From Streptomyces filamentosus (GTDB lineage: Bacteria > Actinomycetota > Actinomycetes > Streptomycetales > Streptomycetaceae): DNA of 64,000 nucleotides. The notes below the pieces were generated by a model. It saw nothing but the letters and a program-made list of their open reading frames with translations, was not told where the DNA came from and searched no databases. Below, piece after piece: positions 9,357-18,078 of the stretch; the first letter of the stretch is position 1, and every line of letters starts with the position of its first letter. The position numbers were made by a program, and so were the translations under genes. The stretch is taken from positions 1,860,001 through 1,924,000 of the forward strand of contig NZ_BNBE01000001.1 in the NCBI RefSeq assembly GCF_014654895.1, given 5' to 3'.

Positions 9357-9710
9357 TCAGACCCAGAGGGTGGCGATGAAGACGTTCGCCGTGGTCAGGC
9401 CGCCGACGGCGGCGAAGAGGCCCTTGTCGACGGTCTCCTCGTCGCGCTTGACGTAGACGATCCCGAGGATCACCAGGAGGATCGCCAGCTTGACGCCGAT
9501 CTTGATGTTGTTGACCGTCTGGTCGTCCGCCTGGTTGAGGCCGACGAGCGCGACTCCGGTGACCAGCATGGTCAGCGCGCCGTGCAGCATGGCCGGGTTG
9601 ATCCGGGCCGTACCGGCGCCGATCGCCTTCATCTGGGTGAGGAACCCGCCCAGGAGGGAGGCGATGCCGATGATGTGCAGCGCGACGAAGACATTGATGA
9701 GGACGTCCAT
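9357..9710 (-). CDS. small four-helix integral membrane protein
   Basis: A 117-residue protein with four predicted membrane helices (about 3-23, 44-60, 69-87, 95-115). The N-terminal helix contains His and Gly residues (FVALHIIGIASLLGG), reminiscent of small DUF2269/SirB-like membrane proteins, but I cannot place it in a family. It lies downstream of a promoter region shared with the divergent endopeptidase gene and upstream of pcrA on the same strand. Function unknown. Confidence 0.75.
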   Translation of the reverse strand: MDVLINVFVALHIIGIASLLGGFLTQMKAIGAGTARINPAMLHGALTMLVTGVALVGLNQADDQTVNNIKIGVKLAILLVILGIVYVKRDEETVDKGLFAAVGGLTTANVFIATLWV

Positions 9711-10053
9711 GGGCGGAGCCTAACCGGGGCCCTAGCACCGCTCTCCGGCCGGGTCCACCCACTCCCCCGCTTCGGTCGCCGCCTCGCGGAAACCCGCGCC
9801 GACCGCCCCGGCGGGCGAAAGAGAACGATCTCCGAACGCCATCCGTCGCCAATACCGGTCAAACCTCCGCCGCGGCGTGACCCCCGGGGCTAGCGTCCTG
9901 CCCCAGGTGGTCGGCTCCCCACCCCGCCGGATCCTCCGGTGGTGCCGGCCGCCCACGCCGGAGAACCCCGGCGGCGGCCCGTTTCCCCTGTACGGTCCGT
10001 CGCCGGCTCCGGCCGGCACCGTCCCCCACAGGGAGAGGATGTGACCCGCCCTC
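9711..10053. other. intergenic region, membrane protein / NlpC-P60 gene (divergent)
   Basis: A 343-bp divergent promoter region. It contains a TACGGT hexamer (9991-9996) and GC-rich dyads, notably CGGCTCCGGCCGG-type sequence near 10003-10018, just before the endopeptidase RBS GGGAGAGG (10031-10038). Because NlpC/P60 and M23 genes in actinomycetes are often under ydaO (cyclic di-AMP) riboswitch control, I looked for one, but its conserved core was not recognised. Confidence 0.4.
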
Positions 10054-11187
10054 GTGGCAGCTCACCGAAAACCCAGGCAGTCGTCGTTCGGCCGCCCCGC
10101 GGCCCGCACCGCCGCCACGCTCGCCCTGGCCTCCGCCGCCGGCGCCACCCTCTTCGAGGGGTCCGGACACGCCGACCCGGCCCGCCCGGACCGCACCCCC
10201 GCCCAGGTCAGGGCCGAGGTCGACCGCCTCTACGAGCAGGCGGAGGCCGCCACCGAGCGGTACAACGGCGCGAAGGAGCAGGCCGACGCCGCCCGCGCCT
10301 CCTACGACAAGCTGCGCGACGAGGCCGCCCGCCGCACCGACCGGCTCAACACCGCCCGCCGCAGCCTCGGGGCCGTCGCCACCGCGCAGTACCGCTCCGG
10401 CGGGCTCGACCCCGCCGTCCAGCTCGCCCTCACCTCGGACCCCGACCAGTACCTGGAGCGGGCCGCGCTCGCCGAGAAGGCGGGTGACCGGCAGACCGCC
10501 ACCGTCACCGCCGTACGCCGGGAGCTCGCCGCCCTCGCCCAGCTGCGCGCCGAGTCCTCCGGCCGGCTCACCGCCCTGCGCGGCCACGAGGCCGAACTGC
10601 GCCGCCAGAAGGCCGCCGTCCTCGGCAAGCTGACCGCCGCGCGGGAACTCCTGGCCCGGCTCACCGCCGAGGAGCGGGCCCGGTACGAGGCGGCCGTCGC
10701 CGCCCGCGAGGGAACGGCGCCCACGGTCGCGGCCGGCGCCCGCCCCGGTGCCCCGACGGCCGGAATCGGCGCGGCGGCCTCGCCCGGCGCCCGGGCGGAC
10801 CGCTCCTCGGCCGACCGGACCCCGGTCGCCGCCCCCACCGGCCGGGCCTCGGCAGCGATCTCCTTCGCCCGCGCCCAGCTCGGCAAGCCCTACATCTGGG
10901 GCGCCACCGGCCCCGCCGGCTACGACTGCTCGGGGCTCACCCAGGCCGCCTGGCGGGCTGCCGGGGTGTCCCTGCCCCGCACCACCTACACCCAGATCAA
11001 CGCCGGCCGCCGGGTCTCCCGCTCCGAGCTGGCCCCGGGCGACCTGGTCTTCTTCTACTCCGGCATCAGCCACGTGGGCCTCTACATCGGCGGCGGCCAG
11101 ATGATCCACGCCCCCCGCCCCGGCGCCCCGATCCGCGTCGCACCGATCGACGAGATGCCCTTCGCGGGGGCCACCCGGGTCGCCTGA
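10054..11187 (+). CDS. secreted NlpC/P60 (C40) cell-wall endopeptidase
   Basis: A 377-residue RipA-like protein: N-terminal signal region (about 1-38), a long coiled coil (about 45-215, many Glu/Arg/Ala heptads) and a C-terminal NlpC/P60 domain (about 265-377). The catalytic triad is visible as Cys292 in GYDCSGL, His340 in SHVGLY and His352 in MIHAPRPG. These enzymes cut the D-Glu-mDAP bond of peptidoglycan stems, and the coiled coil usually restrains activity. The start is GTG 10054; an upstream in-frame ATG (10039) is followed at once by a stop. It lies in the same neighbourhood as the M23 gene and is probably part of septal wall remodelling. Confidence 0.85.
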   Translation: MAAHRKPRQSSFGRPAARTAATLALASAAGATLFEGSGHADPARPDRTPAQVRAEVDRLYEQAEAATERYNGAKEQADAARASYDKLRDEAARRTDRLNTARRSLGAVATAQYRSGGLDPAVQLALTSDPDQYLERAALAEKAGDRQTATVTAVRRELAALAQLRAESSGRLTALRGHEAELRRQKAAVLGKLTAARELLARLTAEERARYEAAVAAREGTAPTVAAGARPGAPTAGIGAAASPGARADRSSADRTPVAAPTGRASAAISFARAQLGKPYIWGATGPAGYDCSGLTQAAWRAAGVSLPRTTYTQINAGRRVSRSELAPGDLVFFYSGISHVGLYIGGGQMIHAPRPGAPIRVAPIDEMPFAGATRVA

Positions 11188-11282
11188 GACAGGGAGCACC
11201 TGAGACGTCTGCTCTGCCTGGGACGCCGGGTCGCCTGGGACGGCGGGTCGCCCCGGGCCCCGGGCGGCTTGGACCCGGACCC

Positions 11283-11330
11283 CGTTCGAGCCGGATCCCG
11301 TTCGAGCCGGACCTCGTTCGAGCCGGGTCC
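11283..11330. repeat. three 16-bp direct repeats
   Basis: Three consecutive 16-bp units of the form CGTTCGAGCCGGRYCY start at 11283, 11299 and 11315, in the 257-bp gap between the endopeptidase and the response regulator (both 3' ends). Confidence 0.8.
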
Positions 11331-11400
11331 CGTGGGGCCCGGCTCCGGGCTGTCGGTCCCCGAACGGTCCGGCTCCCCGGGCGATCTGGCCCGCAGGCTG

Positions 11401-11426
11401 CCCGGGGAGTCCCGGGACTCCCCGGG
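11401..11426. terminator. 26-bp perfect palindrome between convergent genes
   Basis: CCCGGGGAGTCCCGGG runs into ACTCCCCGGG, giving a fully self-complementary 26-bp sequence, followed by a further partial copy. It lies 18 bp beyond the stop of the response-regulator gene and probably acts as a terminator for it. Confidence 0.55.
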
Positions 11427-11444
11427 GAGTCCCGGGCCGGGGCC

Positions 11445-12176
11445 TCAGACCAGGCGGCGGGCGGTGGCCCAGCGGGTCAGTTCGTGGCGGTTGGAGAGCT
11501 GGAGCTTGCGGAGCACCGCGGAGACGTGCGACTCGACGGTCTTCACCGAGATGTAGAGCTGCTTGGCGACCTCCTTGTAGGCGTAGCCGCGGGCGATCAG
11601 CCGCAGCACCTCCCGCTCGCGCTGGGTCAGCCGGTCCAGGTCCTCGTCCACCGGGGGCGCGTCGGTGGAGGCGAAGGCATCCAGGACGAAGCCGGCGAGG
11701 CGCGGGGAGAAGACGGCGTCGCCCTCCTGGACCCGGAAGATCGAGTCCACCAGGTCGTCGCCGGTGATCGTCTTGGTGACGTAGCCGCGGGCCCCGCCGC
11801 GGATCACGCCGATCACGTCCTCCGCCGCGTCCGAGACGGAGAGCGCGAGGAAGCGGACCGGGTCCTCGACGGCGCCCATCAGCCCGGCGCAGCGGCGCAG
11901 CACCTCGACCCCGCCGCCGCCGGGCAGGTGGACGTCGAGGAGCACGACCTCCGGCCTGGTGGCGGTGATGACGGTGACGGCCTGGTCGACGTCGGCGGCC
12001 TCGCCGACGACCTCGACCCCGGTGATGTCGGTCCGGCCGATCTCCGCCTGCACCCCGGTGCGGAACATGCGGTGGTCGTCGACGAGGACGACCCGCACCC
12101 GGCGTCCGGCGCCGCCCGCCGCGCCCGGTCCCGTCTCCCCGTCGGCCCCGGTCGCCGTCCCGGTCTCGTCGCTCAT
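11445..12176 (-). CDS. NarL/LuxR-family response regulator of the PspC-type two-component system
   Basis: A 243-residue protein. The receiver domain (about 27-150) has acidic pocket D33-D34, the predicted phospho-acceptor D81 (VVLLDVHLP) and a conserved Lys in YVTKTIT. The LuxR-type helix-turn-helix (about 178-240) contains LTQREREVLRLIARG and VKTVESHVSAVLRKL. Its start overlaps the stop of the upstream sensor kinase by 4 nt (ATGA), so the two are translationally coupled. Likely targets are the divergent PspC promoters, where paired dyad repeats are visible. By analogy with LiaRS/PspC systems, envelope stress is a plausible input, but that is inference. Confidence 0.85.
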   Translation of the reverse strand: MSDETGTATGADGETGPGAAGGAGRRVRVVLVDDHRMFRTGVQAEIGRTDITGVEVVGEAADVDQAVTVITATRPEVVLLDVHLPGGGGVEVLRRCAGLMGAVEDPVRFLALSVSDAAEDVIGVIRGGARGYVTKTITGDDLVDSIFRVQEGDAVFSPRLAGFVLDAFASTDAPPVDEDLDRLTQREREVLRLIARGYAYKEVAKQLYISVKTVESHVSAVLRKLQLSNRHELTRWATARRLV

Positions 12177-13438
12177 CCGTCCGCCCTCTCCATCTCCAGC
12201 TCGACTTCCGTGCCCCCGCCCGGCACGGCCCTCAGCCGGGCCGTGCCGCCGTTGCGCTGCATTCGGCCGATGATCGATTCTCGTACGCCCATTCTGTCCC
12301 CGGGGACCTCGTCCAGGTCGAATCCGGGCCCCCGGTCGCGGACCGAGACGAACACCGTGCGCCCCTCCACCTCGGCGTACACCTGCACCGCCCCGCCCTC
12401 GCCACCGTACTTGGCGGCGTTGACCATGGCCTCGCGCGCGGCCTGCATCTGCGCGGTCAGCTTCTCGTCGAGCGGGCAGTCGCCGACGACGACCACCTCC
12501 AGCGGCACGCCGTGCTTGTCCTCGACCTCGGCGGCGGCCCGCTTGACCGCCTCGGCGAGGGTCTCCGGCTCCTCGTCCCGGCCGGTGCCCTCCGGCTTGT
12601 ACAGCCAGTTCCGCAGCTCCCGCTCCTGGGCGCGGGCGAGCCTGCGGACCTCGCCGGGGTCGTCAGCGTTGCGCTGGATCAGGGTGAGGGTGTGCAGCAC
12701 GGAGTCGTGGACGTGGGCGGCGACCTCGGCCCGCTCCTGGGCCCGGATGCGCAGGGTCCGCTCCGCGCTGAGGTCCTGCGACATCCGGATCAGCCAGGGG
12801 CCGGCGAGCAGCGCTATGCCGGTGAGGACGGCGACGGCGGCGGTCAGCGCGGTGCCGATCTGGGCGACGGAGCCGCGCACGACGACGAAGACGGCGAGAC
12901 CGGTACCGACCAGGGCGACGCCGACGAGCCCGCGCACGAGGTGGAAGCCGCGCCCGTGCTTGTCCGCGCGCCCGGTCCACACGTCGCGGCGGGCGTTGTC
13001 GGCCTGCCGCCAGACCAGGACGACGCCGACTCCGATGAGCAGCGCCGGCCAGACGTACCGGCCGGTCTCGCCGTCCAGCCGCAGGTTCGCGAGGAAGACG
13101 GAGATACCCAGGGCGAGGGCGACGAGGGCGACGATCTGGCCGGGGTCGGGCTTGCGGAGCCGGCGTCTGCCGTCCTCGGTGGCCTCGAAGAGGGAGCGGG
13201 GCTCGGCCCGGCCGCCGACGCCGAGCGGGACGACGATCCAGAAGACCGCGTAGAGCAGCAGCCCGAGGCCCTCGGTGAGCGCGAGCACCGCGAAGACGGC
13301 GCGGACCCAGGCGACGGGCACGCCGAGGTGTCCGGCGAGGCCGCGGGCGACACCGCCGAGCCATCGCCCGTCGGCGCTCCGGTAGAGCCGGCGCACGGGC
13401 GGTTCGTCGAGGTCGGTGACGCGAGCGGTGGCGGACAT
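12173..13438 (-). CDS. sensor histidine kinase with N-terminal PspC domain
   Basis: A 421-residue membrane kinase. The N-terminal PspC domain (about 15-73; YRSADGRWLGGVARGLAG) is followed by further hydrophobic helices to about residue 215. A HisKA_3-type dimerisation segment comes next, with the likely phospho-acceptor His244 in HDSVLHTLTLI. The C-terminal HATPase domain has N-box REAMVNAAKYG, G1 DRGPGFDLDEV and G2 GGTARLRAVPGGG. It probably phosphorylates the response regulator encoded immediately downstream. The start is ATG 13438, at the first residue of the recognisable PspC N-terminus; no strong Shine-Dalgarno sequence is present. Confidence 0.85.
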   Translation of the reverse strand: MSATARVTDLDEPPVRRLYRSADGRWLGGVARGLAGHLGVPVAWVRAVFAVLALTEGLGLLLYAVFWIVVPLGVGGRAEPRSLFEATEDGRRRLRKPDPGQIVALVALALGISVFLANLRLDGETGRYVWPALLIGVGVVLVWRQADNARRDVWTGRADKHGRGFHLVRGLVGVALVGTGLAVFVVVRGSVAQIGTALTAAVAVLTGIALLAGPWLIRMSQDLSAERTLRIRAQERAEVAAHVHDSVLHTLTLIQRNADDPGEVRRLARAQERELRNWLYKPEGTGRDEEPETLAEAVKRAAAEVEDKHGVPLEVVVVGDCPLDEKLTAQMQAAREAMVNAAKYGGEGGAVQVYAEVEGRTVFVSVRDRGPGFDLDEVPGDRMGVRESIIGRMQRNGGTARLRAVPGGGTEVELEMERADG

Positions 13439-13472
13439 GCACCGATCGTCACACGTCCGGCCGCCGCGGGGC

Positions 13473-13559
13473 ATCAGGGTCGGCCCTGAGATCGACCCCG
13501 GGATCGCCTCGGGGTCGGTGCCCCACCGAATATCAGGGTCGGGCCAGGGTCGATCCCGG
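13473..13559. promoter_or_regulatory. paired dyad repeats in the divergent pspC promoter
   Basis: Two near-identical elements of 28-29 bp lie 59 bp apart: ATCAGGGTCGGCCCTGAGAT starting at 13473 and ATCAGGGTCGGGCCAGGGTC starting at 13532, both continuing into CGAYCCCGG. The first contains the dyad CAGGGTCGGCCCTG. They lie in the 157-bp region between the sensor kinase and the divergent PspC gene and are good candidates for response-regulator operators. Confidence 0.5.
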
Positions 13560-13595
13560 TGCCGTCCGGGGGTCACGGGCGGTCACCATGGGTGC

Positions 13596-14960
13596 ATGAC
13601 GAGTTCGACGCCTTCGCGGCCTTCGCAGCACGAGGCCCCCTCCGCGGCCGATGCCGCCTCCGCAGCTCCCGTGCGCCGCTCGCGCACGAGCCGAGTGGTC
13701 GGCGGGGTCTGTGGCGGTCTCGGCCGGCACTTCGACATGGACCCGGTGATCTTCCGGATCGTGACGGCGGTGCTGGCGGTGACCGGTGGCATAGGACTGG
13801 TCTTCTACGGCTTCGCGTGGCTGCTGATCCCGCTCGCGGGCGAGGAGGAGAGCGAGGGCCGGCGGCTGTTGACCGGCCGGGTCTCGGGCGCCTCGCTCGC
13901 GGCGATACTGCTGGCGCTGGTGGGCTGCGGCATCTTCCTGTCGATGCTGCGCACCGGGTCGCTGCTGGGCTTCGCGATCACGCTGTCGCTGGTGACGGCC
14001 GGTGCCGCGTACTGGTCGCAGCGGCGGCGGGTCGGCGAGGAGGCCGAGGGCGATCCCGCGGCGAAGCCGGCGGTTCCGCACGGACGGGTGCCGGTGCCGC
14101 CGGAGGCGAAGGCCCCGCCGATGACCTATCTGGAGCGGGAGATGAGCTCGTGGTGGCGGGACCCGATCGTGAAGGACGGGTCCACGGGCAAGGTGGCCAT
14201 CGGCTATCTGTGGGGCCCGCACGGGATCGTCGACGAGCAGGGCCGGGTCGGCGGCGAGGTGCCGGAGCCGGGCAGCCAGTGGGGCGCGCCCGCGGATCCC
14301 GGCCGGCCGAAGCCCTCGGTTCGGCGCAGCCCGTACTCGATCGCCGGCCTCGTCCATCTCCTGGCCTGCGCCGCCGCGGCCACGGGCACGGCGCTGACGT
14401 GGGAGTCGGAGCCGCTGGGCACGAGCCTGGCGACGGGCCTGGCGGGTGCGCTCGCTGTGCTGGGCCTCGGGCTGGTCGTCAGCAGCTTCCTGGGGCGGAC
14501 GGGCTTCGGCACGATCTTCCAGACGGTGGTGACGGCGGCGCTGCTGGCCGGGGCGGTCTCCCTGCCGGACCGGATCACGACGGACTGGGCGCGGCAGACG
14601 TGGGCGCCGCCGACGGTGGCCGCGGTGCAGCAGCAGTACGACCTGGGGTCGGGCGTGGGGACGCTGGACCTGTCCCGCCTTTCGGTGCCGGAGGGGACGA
14701 CGGTGTCCACGGCGGTCGACGTGGGCGCGGGCCGGCTGAAGGTGATCGTGCCCGAGGACGTGGTGGTGAGAATGCGCGCCCAGGTGGGGCTCGGTGATCT
14801 CCAGCTGCCGGGGCAGGCGCCCGACGACATCGACATCGAGCCGGGTCGCGACGAGACCCGGACGCTGAACCCGCCCGCCGGGACGGACCCGGCGGGGACG
14901 GTGGACCTCTCGCTGGAGGTCGGCCTTGGACAGGTGGAGGTCACCCGTGCTGCTTCATGA
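13596..14960 (+). CDS. PspC domain-containing membrane protein
   Basis: A 454-residue protein. A PspC domain near residues 27-80 (SRTSRVVGGVCGGLGRHF) is followed by two pairs of membrane helices (about 50-75 and 100-140) and a cytoplasmic linker. Further helices span about 245-330, and a C-terminal beta-rich domain (about 345-454) resembles the LiaF-like DUF2154 or 'cell wall-active antibiotics response' domain. It is divergent from the PspC-domain kinase and carries the same module, so the products probably sense or modulate the same membrane signal. The start is ATG 13596; its RBS is weak. The downstream small membrane protein overlaps its 3' end by 14 nt. Confidence 0.8.
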   Translation: MTSSTPSRPSQHEAPSAADAASAAPVRRSRTSRVVGGVCGGLGRHFDMDPVIFRIVTAVLAVTGGIGLVFYGFAWLLIPLAGEEESEGRRLLTGRVSGASLAAILLALVGCGIFLSMLRTGSLLGFAITLSLVTAGAAYWSQRRRVGEEAEGDPAAKPAVPHGRVPVPPEAKAPPMTYLEREMSSWWRDPIVKDGSTGKVAIGYLWGPHGIVDEQGRVGGEVPEPGSQWGAPADPGRPKPSVRRSPYSIAGLVHLLACAAAATGTALTWESEPLGTSLATGLAGALAVLGLGLVVSSFLGRTGFGTIFQTVVTAALLAGAVSLPDRITTDWARQTWAPPTVAAVQQQYDLGSGVGTLDLSRLSVPEGTTVSTAVDVGAGRLKVIVPEDVVVRMRAQVGLGDLQLPGQAPDDIDIEPGRDETRTLNPPAGTDPAGTVDLSLEVGLGQVEVTRAAS

Positions 14961-15207
14961 GTTCCGTCCGGGCCGGCTGGTCGTCGGGGTGGCGGCCCTC
15001 GCCCTGGCCGGGGCGTACGGCGGCGAGCTCGCCGGACGCTGGTCGGTGCCCTGGTGGCTGGTCGTGCCGGTGATGTGCGGCGCGCTGGGCGTGGCCGGTC
15101 TGCTGACCTGGGTGGCCTACGGGGTGCGGCGGCGTTCGGCGAGGAGCCGGTCGGCGGAGAGCGTCGGCGCCCCGGCGAGCAGCAGCGGCAGCCAGGCCAT
15201 GAGATAG
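14947..15207 (+). CDS. small membrane protein coupled to the PspC gene
   Basis: An 86-residue protein starting at GTG 14947 with GGAGG at 14936-14940, overlapping the end of the PspC gene by 14 nt. Two membrane helices (about 12-31 and 38-60) are followed by a basic, Ser-rich tail. The last 91 bp overlap the 3' end of the convergent DoxX gene. Function unknown; the position suggests an accessory of the PspC system. Confidence 0.65.
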   Translation: MLLHEFRPGRLVVGVAALALAGAYGGELAGRWSVPWWLVVPVMCGALGVAGLLTWVAYGVRRRSARSRSAESVGAPASSSGSQAMR

Positions 15208-15632
15208 GCGAGGTCGTTGCCGAGGTAGTACGGGGTCACCTGCCAGCTCACGGTGAGCCAGAGGCTCAGCGAGATCAGGGCGCCGCCGAGGGCGGCGACC
15301 CGGGCGAAGAGGCCGAGGAGGGTGCCGATGCCGACGGCGAGCTCGCCGAGGGCGATGGCGTAGCCGAAGCCGGTGGGGCTGTGGAGGGCGAGGTCGACGA
15401 GCCACGGGACGGCCGAGGAGTCACGGACGCCGCGCATGGTCTCGCCGAGGGAGCCGGTGCCGGTGTCGGCGAGGAAGGCCGGGTCGGTGAGCTTGTCGAG
15501 ACCGGCGTAGACGAAGGTGACGCCGAGGAAGATCCGCAGGGGCAGCAGGGCGTGGCGGGAGGCGGTGGCCCGCAGGCGGTCCAGTCGTTCCCTCGGGGTC
15601 GTTCCGCCGGGGCGGTCCGGGTACGCGCTCAT
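15117..15632 (-). CDS. DoxX family membrane protein
   Basis: A 171-residue protein with four predicted helices. It begins with a short cytoplasmic segment and the characteristic ALLPLRIFLGVTFVYAGLDK, followed by GYAIALGELAVGIGTLLGL. DoxX proteins are small quinol- or redox-associated membrane proteins; some actinobacterial members join SseA/SodA in a membrane oxidoreductase complex. The start ATG 15632 has GGAGAGGTGA upstream. No partner gene is adjacent, so its specific function is open. Confidence 0.8.
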   Translation of the reverse strand: MSAYPDRPGGTTPRERLDRLRATASRHALLPLRIFLGVTFVYAGLDKLTDPAFLADTGTGSLGETMRGVRDSSAVPWLVDLALHSPTGFGYAIALGELAVGIGTLLGLFARVAALGGALISLSLWLTVSWQVTPYYLGNDLAYLMAWLPLLLAGAPTLSADRLLAERRRTP

Positions 15633-15721
15633 GATCGGTCACCTCTCCACACCCCGTACGACTGTTCGCGGATCGATTGTCTCCGCTTGTCCTGTGAAGG
15701 GACACAGGAGGGGAGGTCTCC

Positions 15722-16972
15722 TCAGTCGGTGACGTCGATGGTGACCCGGTTGGTCTCCAGGCCGGCGGCGGTGACGACGGAGACCTCGACCCGGCCGGGC
15801 TCGACGTCGGCGGGGAGGGGGACGGTGAGGACGGTGTCGGTGGGGTTGGCGAAGCCGCCGGGGACCGGGACCAGGGGGACGTGGGCGTGGACGGGGCCGA
15901 TGCGGACGACGAGCCGGGTGAGCGGGTCGGGGGCGGCGGCGCCGGGCGGGACGAAGCCGTGGCCGCGGATCTCGATGTCGTCGCCGGTGCGGATGGGGGC
16001 GTCGAGGTCGCCGGCCTCGCGGGCGCGGACCACGGAGTGGACGGCGGGCCCGCCGCCCTCGGTGCACTTGGCGGCGAGGTGCCAGGCGGCGGAGACGGCG
16101 ACGAGGAGGGCGAGGGACCAGGGCAGCTCGGGGAGGCGGGCGGGGTCGGTGGCGAGCCGGACGGCGGCGAAGGCGAGGACGGCGCCGGAGACGAGGACGT
16201 ACTGGACGTCGGCGAGGTCGGCGCGGCCGTTGTCGTCGCAGAGGAGGTCGGCGGCGCGGGGCCGGTCGGCGCGGACCTTCTGGAGGCGCAGGCCGGCGAT
16301 CCGGGTGGAGACGACGAGCCGGGCGGTGACGGCGACGGCGGAGACGAGGCCGAGGACGGTGACGAGGCCGGCGGCGCCGGAGAGGCCGAAGGGGGTGGCG
16401 CCGAGTCCGCGGGAGGTGAGGAAGAGGAGGGCGTAGCAGAGGAAGAGGAGCCAGGCGGCGGCGACGGCGCGGGTGGTGGAGAGCCGGTTGTCCTCGCCGG
16501 TGAGGGGGGCGAGGAGGCCGCCGCGGGTGCGGTGGGCGTGGGCGGCGGCGGTGAGCGGGACGGCGAGGAGGAGGGCGGTGCAGAGGCCGGCGGTGCGGGC
16601 GGCGGTCCAGCCGGTGCCGAGGGCGGTGAGGGCCTGGCCGAGGAGGAGGGCGAGGACGGCGGCCCAGACGGCGGCGAGGCTGCCGGTGCGGACGCGGGCG
16701 AGCCAGGCGAGTGAGGCCTCCCGGCCGTGGGCGGTGACGGCGCGGGCGGACTGGGCGAGTTCGTCGGAGACCCACTGGCGGGCGGCGACCGGGGAGTGGA
16801 CGACGGCGGTGGGGACGCCGTGACCGGCGGCGAGTTCCTCGCGGCGGGCGAGGAAGGCGGCGACGGCCCGCCGGTGGCCGGTCTCGCCGCAGTGGGCGCA
16901 GCCGGAGCAGGCCGTCGGGTGCTCGCCGGCGCCGTGGCGCCCGCCGTGCTGTCTCGCCTCTTGAACCGCCAC
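15722..16972 (-). CDS. multi-helix membrane protein with N-terminal Cys cluster and C-terminal Ig/TIG-like domain
   Basis: A 416-residue protein. Near the N-terminus CSGCAHCGETGH looks like a metal-binding knuckle. About ten hydrophobic segments lie between residues 85 and 300. The C-terminal 110 residues (from about IRTGDDIEIRGHGFVPPGA) form a beta-sandwich-like region with the TIG/IPT-type start, ending in NRVTIDVTD. The start is GTG 16972 (AGGAAG upstream, 10-nt spacing); reading further upstream gives only low-complexity sequence. I do not recognise the family. Confidence 0.65.
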   Translation of the reverse strand: MAVQEARQHGGRHGAGEHPTACSGCAHCGETGHRRAVAAFLARREELAAGHGVPTAVVHSPVAARQWVSDELAQSARAVTAHGREASLAWLARVRTGSLAAVWAAVLALLLGQALTALGTGWTAARTAGLCTALLLAVPLTAAAHAHRTRGGLLAPLTGEDNRLSTTRAVAAAWLLFLCYALLFLTSRGLGATPFGLSGAAGLVTVLGLVSAVAVTARLVVSTRIAGLRLQKVRADRPRAADLLCDDNGRADLADVQYVLVSGAVLAFAAVRLATDPARLPELPWSLALLVAVSAAWHLAAKCTEGGGPAVHSVVRAREAGDLDAPIRTGDDIEIRGHGFVPPGAAAPDPLTRLVVRIGPVHAHVPLVPVPGGFANPTDTVLTVPLPADVEPGRVEVSVVTAAGLETNRVTIDVTD

Positions 16973-17154
16973 GGTGCCGTCACTTCCTGAATTCCCGACG
17001 AGGCCCGGGTTCCCGACGAGTCCTGAGTGCTCGGCGAGCCCGGGGATCCTCGGAATTGTTCCGTACCGAGGGTGCTCGGGAGGGCTCCGTGCGCCCCGCC
17101 CAGGAGTGATTGCCGCGCCATCCCATTGACGTACAGAAAGGTGAGGCGATGGTG

Positions 17155-17943
17155 TTACGACAGGAGTTCGGGCTCCGCTCGGCTGATCCTGCGCCAGAGG
17201 GGCTGGTAGTTGATCCAGGCGACGAGGTCGCTGCCGAGCTGTTCGCGGGTGGCGACGGCGTCCCTGTGGTCGATGAGGACGGGTTTGCCGGCGGCGCGGG
17301 CGGCGAGCTGGACGCGGGCGCAGCGGTCCATGGCGATGAACCACCAGGCGGCGGCGTCGACGGAGGAGCCGACGGTGAGCAGGCCGTGGTTGCGCAGCAC
17401 GATGCCCTTGAAGGGGCCGAGGGCGAGGGCGATGCGGCGGGCCTCCTCGGGGTCGACGGTGACGCCGGTGTAGGCGTCGTAGAGGGCGTGGTCCTGGTAG
17501 AAGGCGCAGGCCTCCTGGGTGAGGGGGTCGAGGAGTTCGCCGAGGGCGGCCAGGGCGCGGCCGTGGGTGGAGTGGGTGTGGGCGACGGCGACGGCGTCGG
17601 GGCGGGCGCGGTGGACCTGGGCGTGGACGGTGAAGGCGGCCTGGTTGACGTGCTGGCCGCCGAGGACGACCTGTCCCTCGCCGTTGACGAGGACGAGGTC
17701 GCTCGCGGTGAGGTCGCCGAAGGGGGCGCCGAAGGGGTTCACCCAGTAGCAGTCGTCGTGCTCGGGGTCGCGGACGGTGATGTGGCCGGAGACGCCCTCC
17801 TCGTACCCGAGCCGTCCGAAGAGGCGCAGGGCGCCGGCGAGCCGCTGCTTGCGGTGGGCGCGTTCCTCCGCGGCCGTCGCGTGGACGGGCGGCATGGCGA
17901 AGTGGAGCCGGTCGACGGGGACGGGGGCGGGTATCTCGGTCAT
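17155..17943 (-). CDS. class II aldolase/adducin family protein
   Basis: A 262-residue protein. The zinc-binding histidines typical of the fuculose-aldolase fold are in VAHTHSTHGRAL, and a third ligand is in LRNHGLLTVG. The EGVSGHITVRDP segment near residue 50 matches the substrate phosphate-binding region. Members cleave sugar phosphates or act as decarboxylases or epimerases; substrate cannot be told from sequence. It follows the membrane-protein gene convention of this strand but the gap is wide, so it is probably a separate transcript. Confidence 0.8.
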   Translation of the reverse strand: MTEIPAPVPVDRLHFAMPPVHATAAEERAHRKQRLAGALRLFGRLGYEEGVSGHITVRDPEHDDCYWVNPFGAPFGDLTASDLVLVNGEGQVVLGGQHVNQAAFTVHAQVHRARPDAVAVAHTHSTHGRALAALGELLDPLTQEACAFYQDHALYDAYTGVTVDPEEARRIALALGPFKGIVLRNHGLLTVGSSVDAAAWWFIAMDRCARVQLAARAAGKPVLIDHRDAVATREQLGSDLVAWINYQPLWRRISRAEPELLS

Positions 17944-18022
17944 GCGCCGGAAGGTAACGCCCGGCCGGTCAAGTCACCAGAGCCCGGACGGGACCGGATC
18001 CCCGCCGGTGTCCGGGAAGCGG

Positions 18023-18061
18023 CGAGGCCGCCGGCCCCGGGGTGCGGGGACGGCGGCCTCG
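18023..18061 (-). terminator. terminator of guaA
   Basis: Perfect 11-bp arms CGAGGCCGCCG (18023-18033) and CGGCGGCCTCG (18051-18061), 17 bp beyond the guaA stop codon. Confidence 0.7.
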
Positions 18062-18078
18062 TGCGCGGGCGGGAGGGG

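Noticed and set aside
9711..10053. Possible ydaO (cyclic di-AMP) riboswitch upstream of the NlpC/P60 gene
   Set aside because: The expected conserved core could not be found by eye; a covariance search with Infernal (RF00379) would decide.
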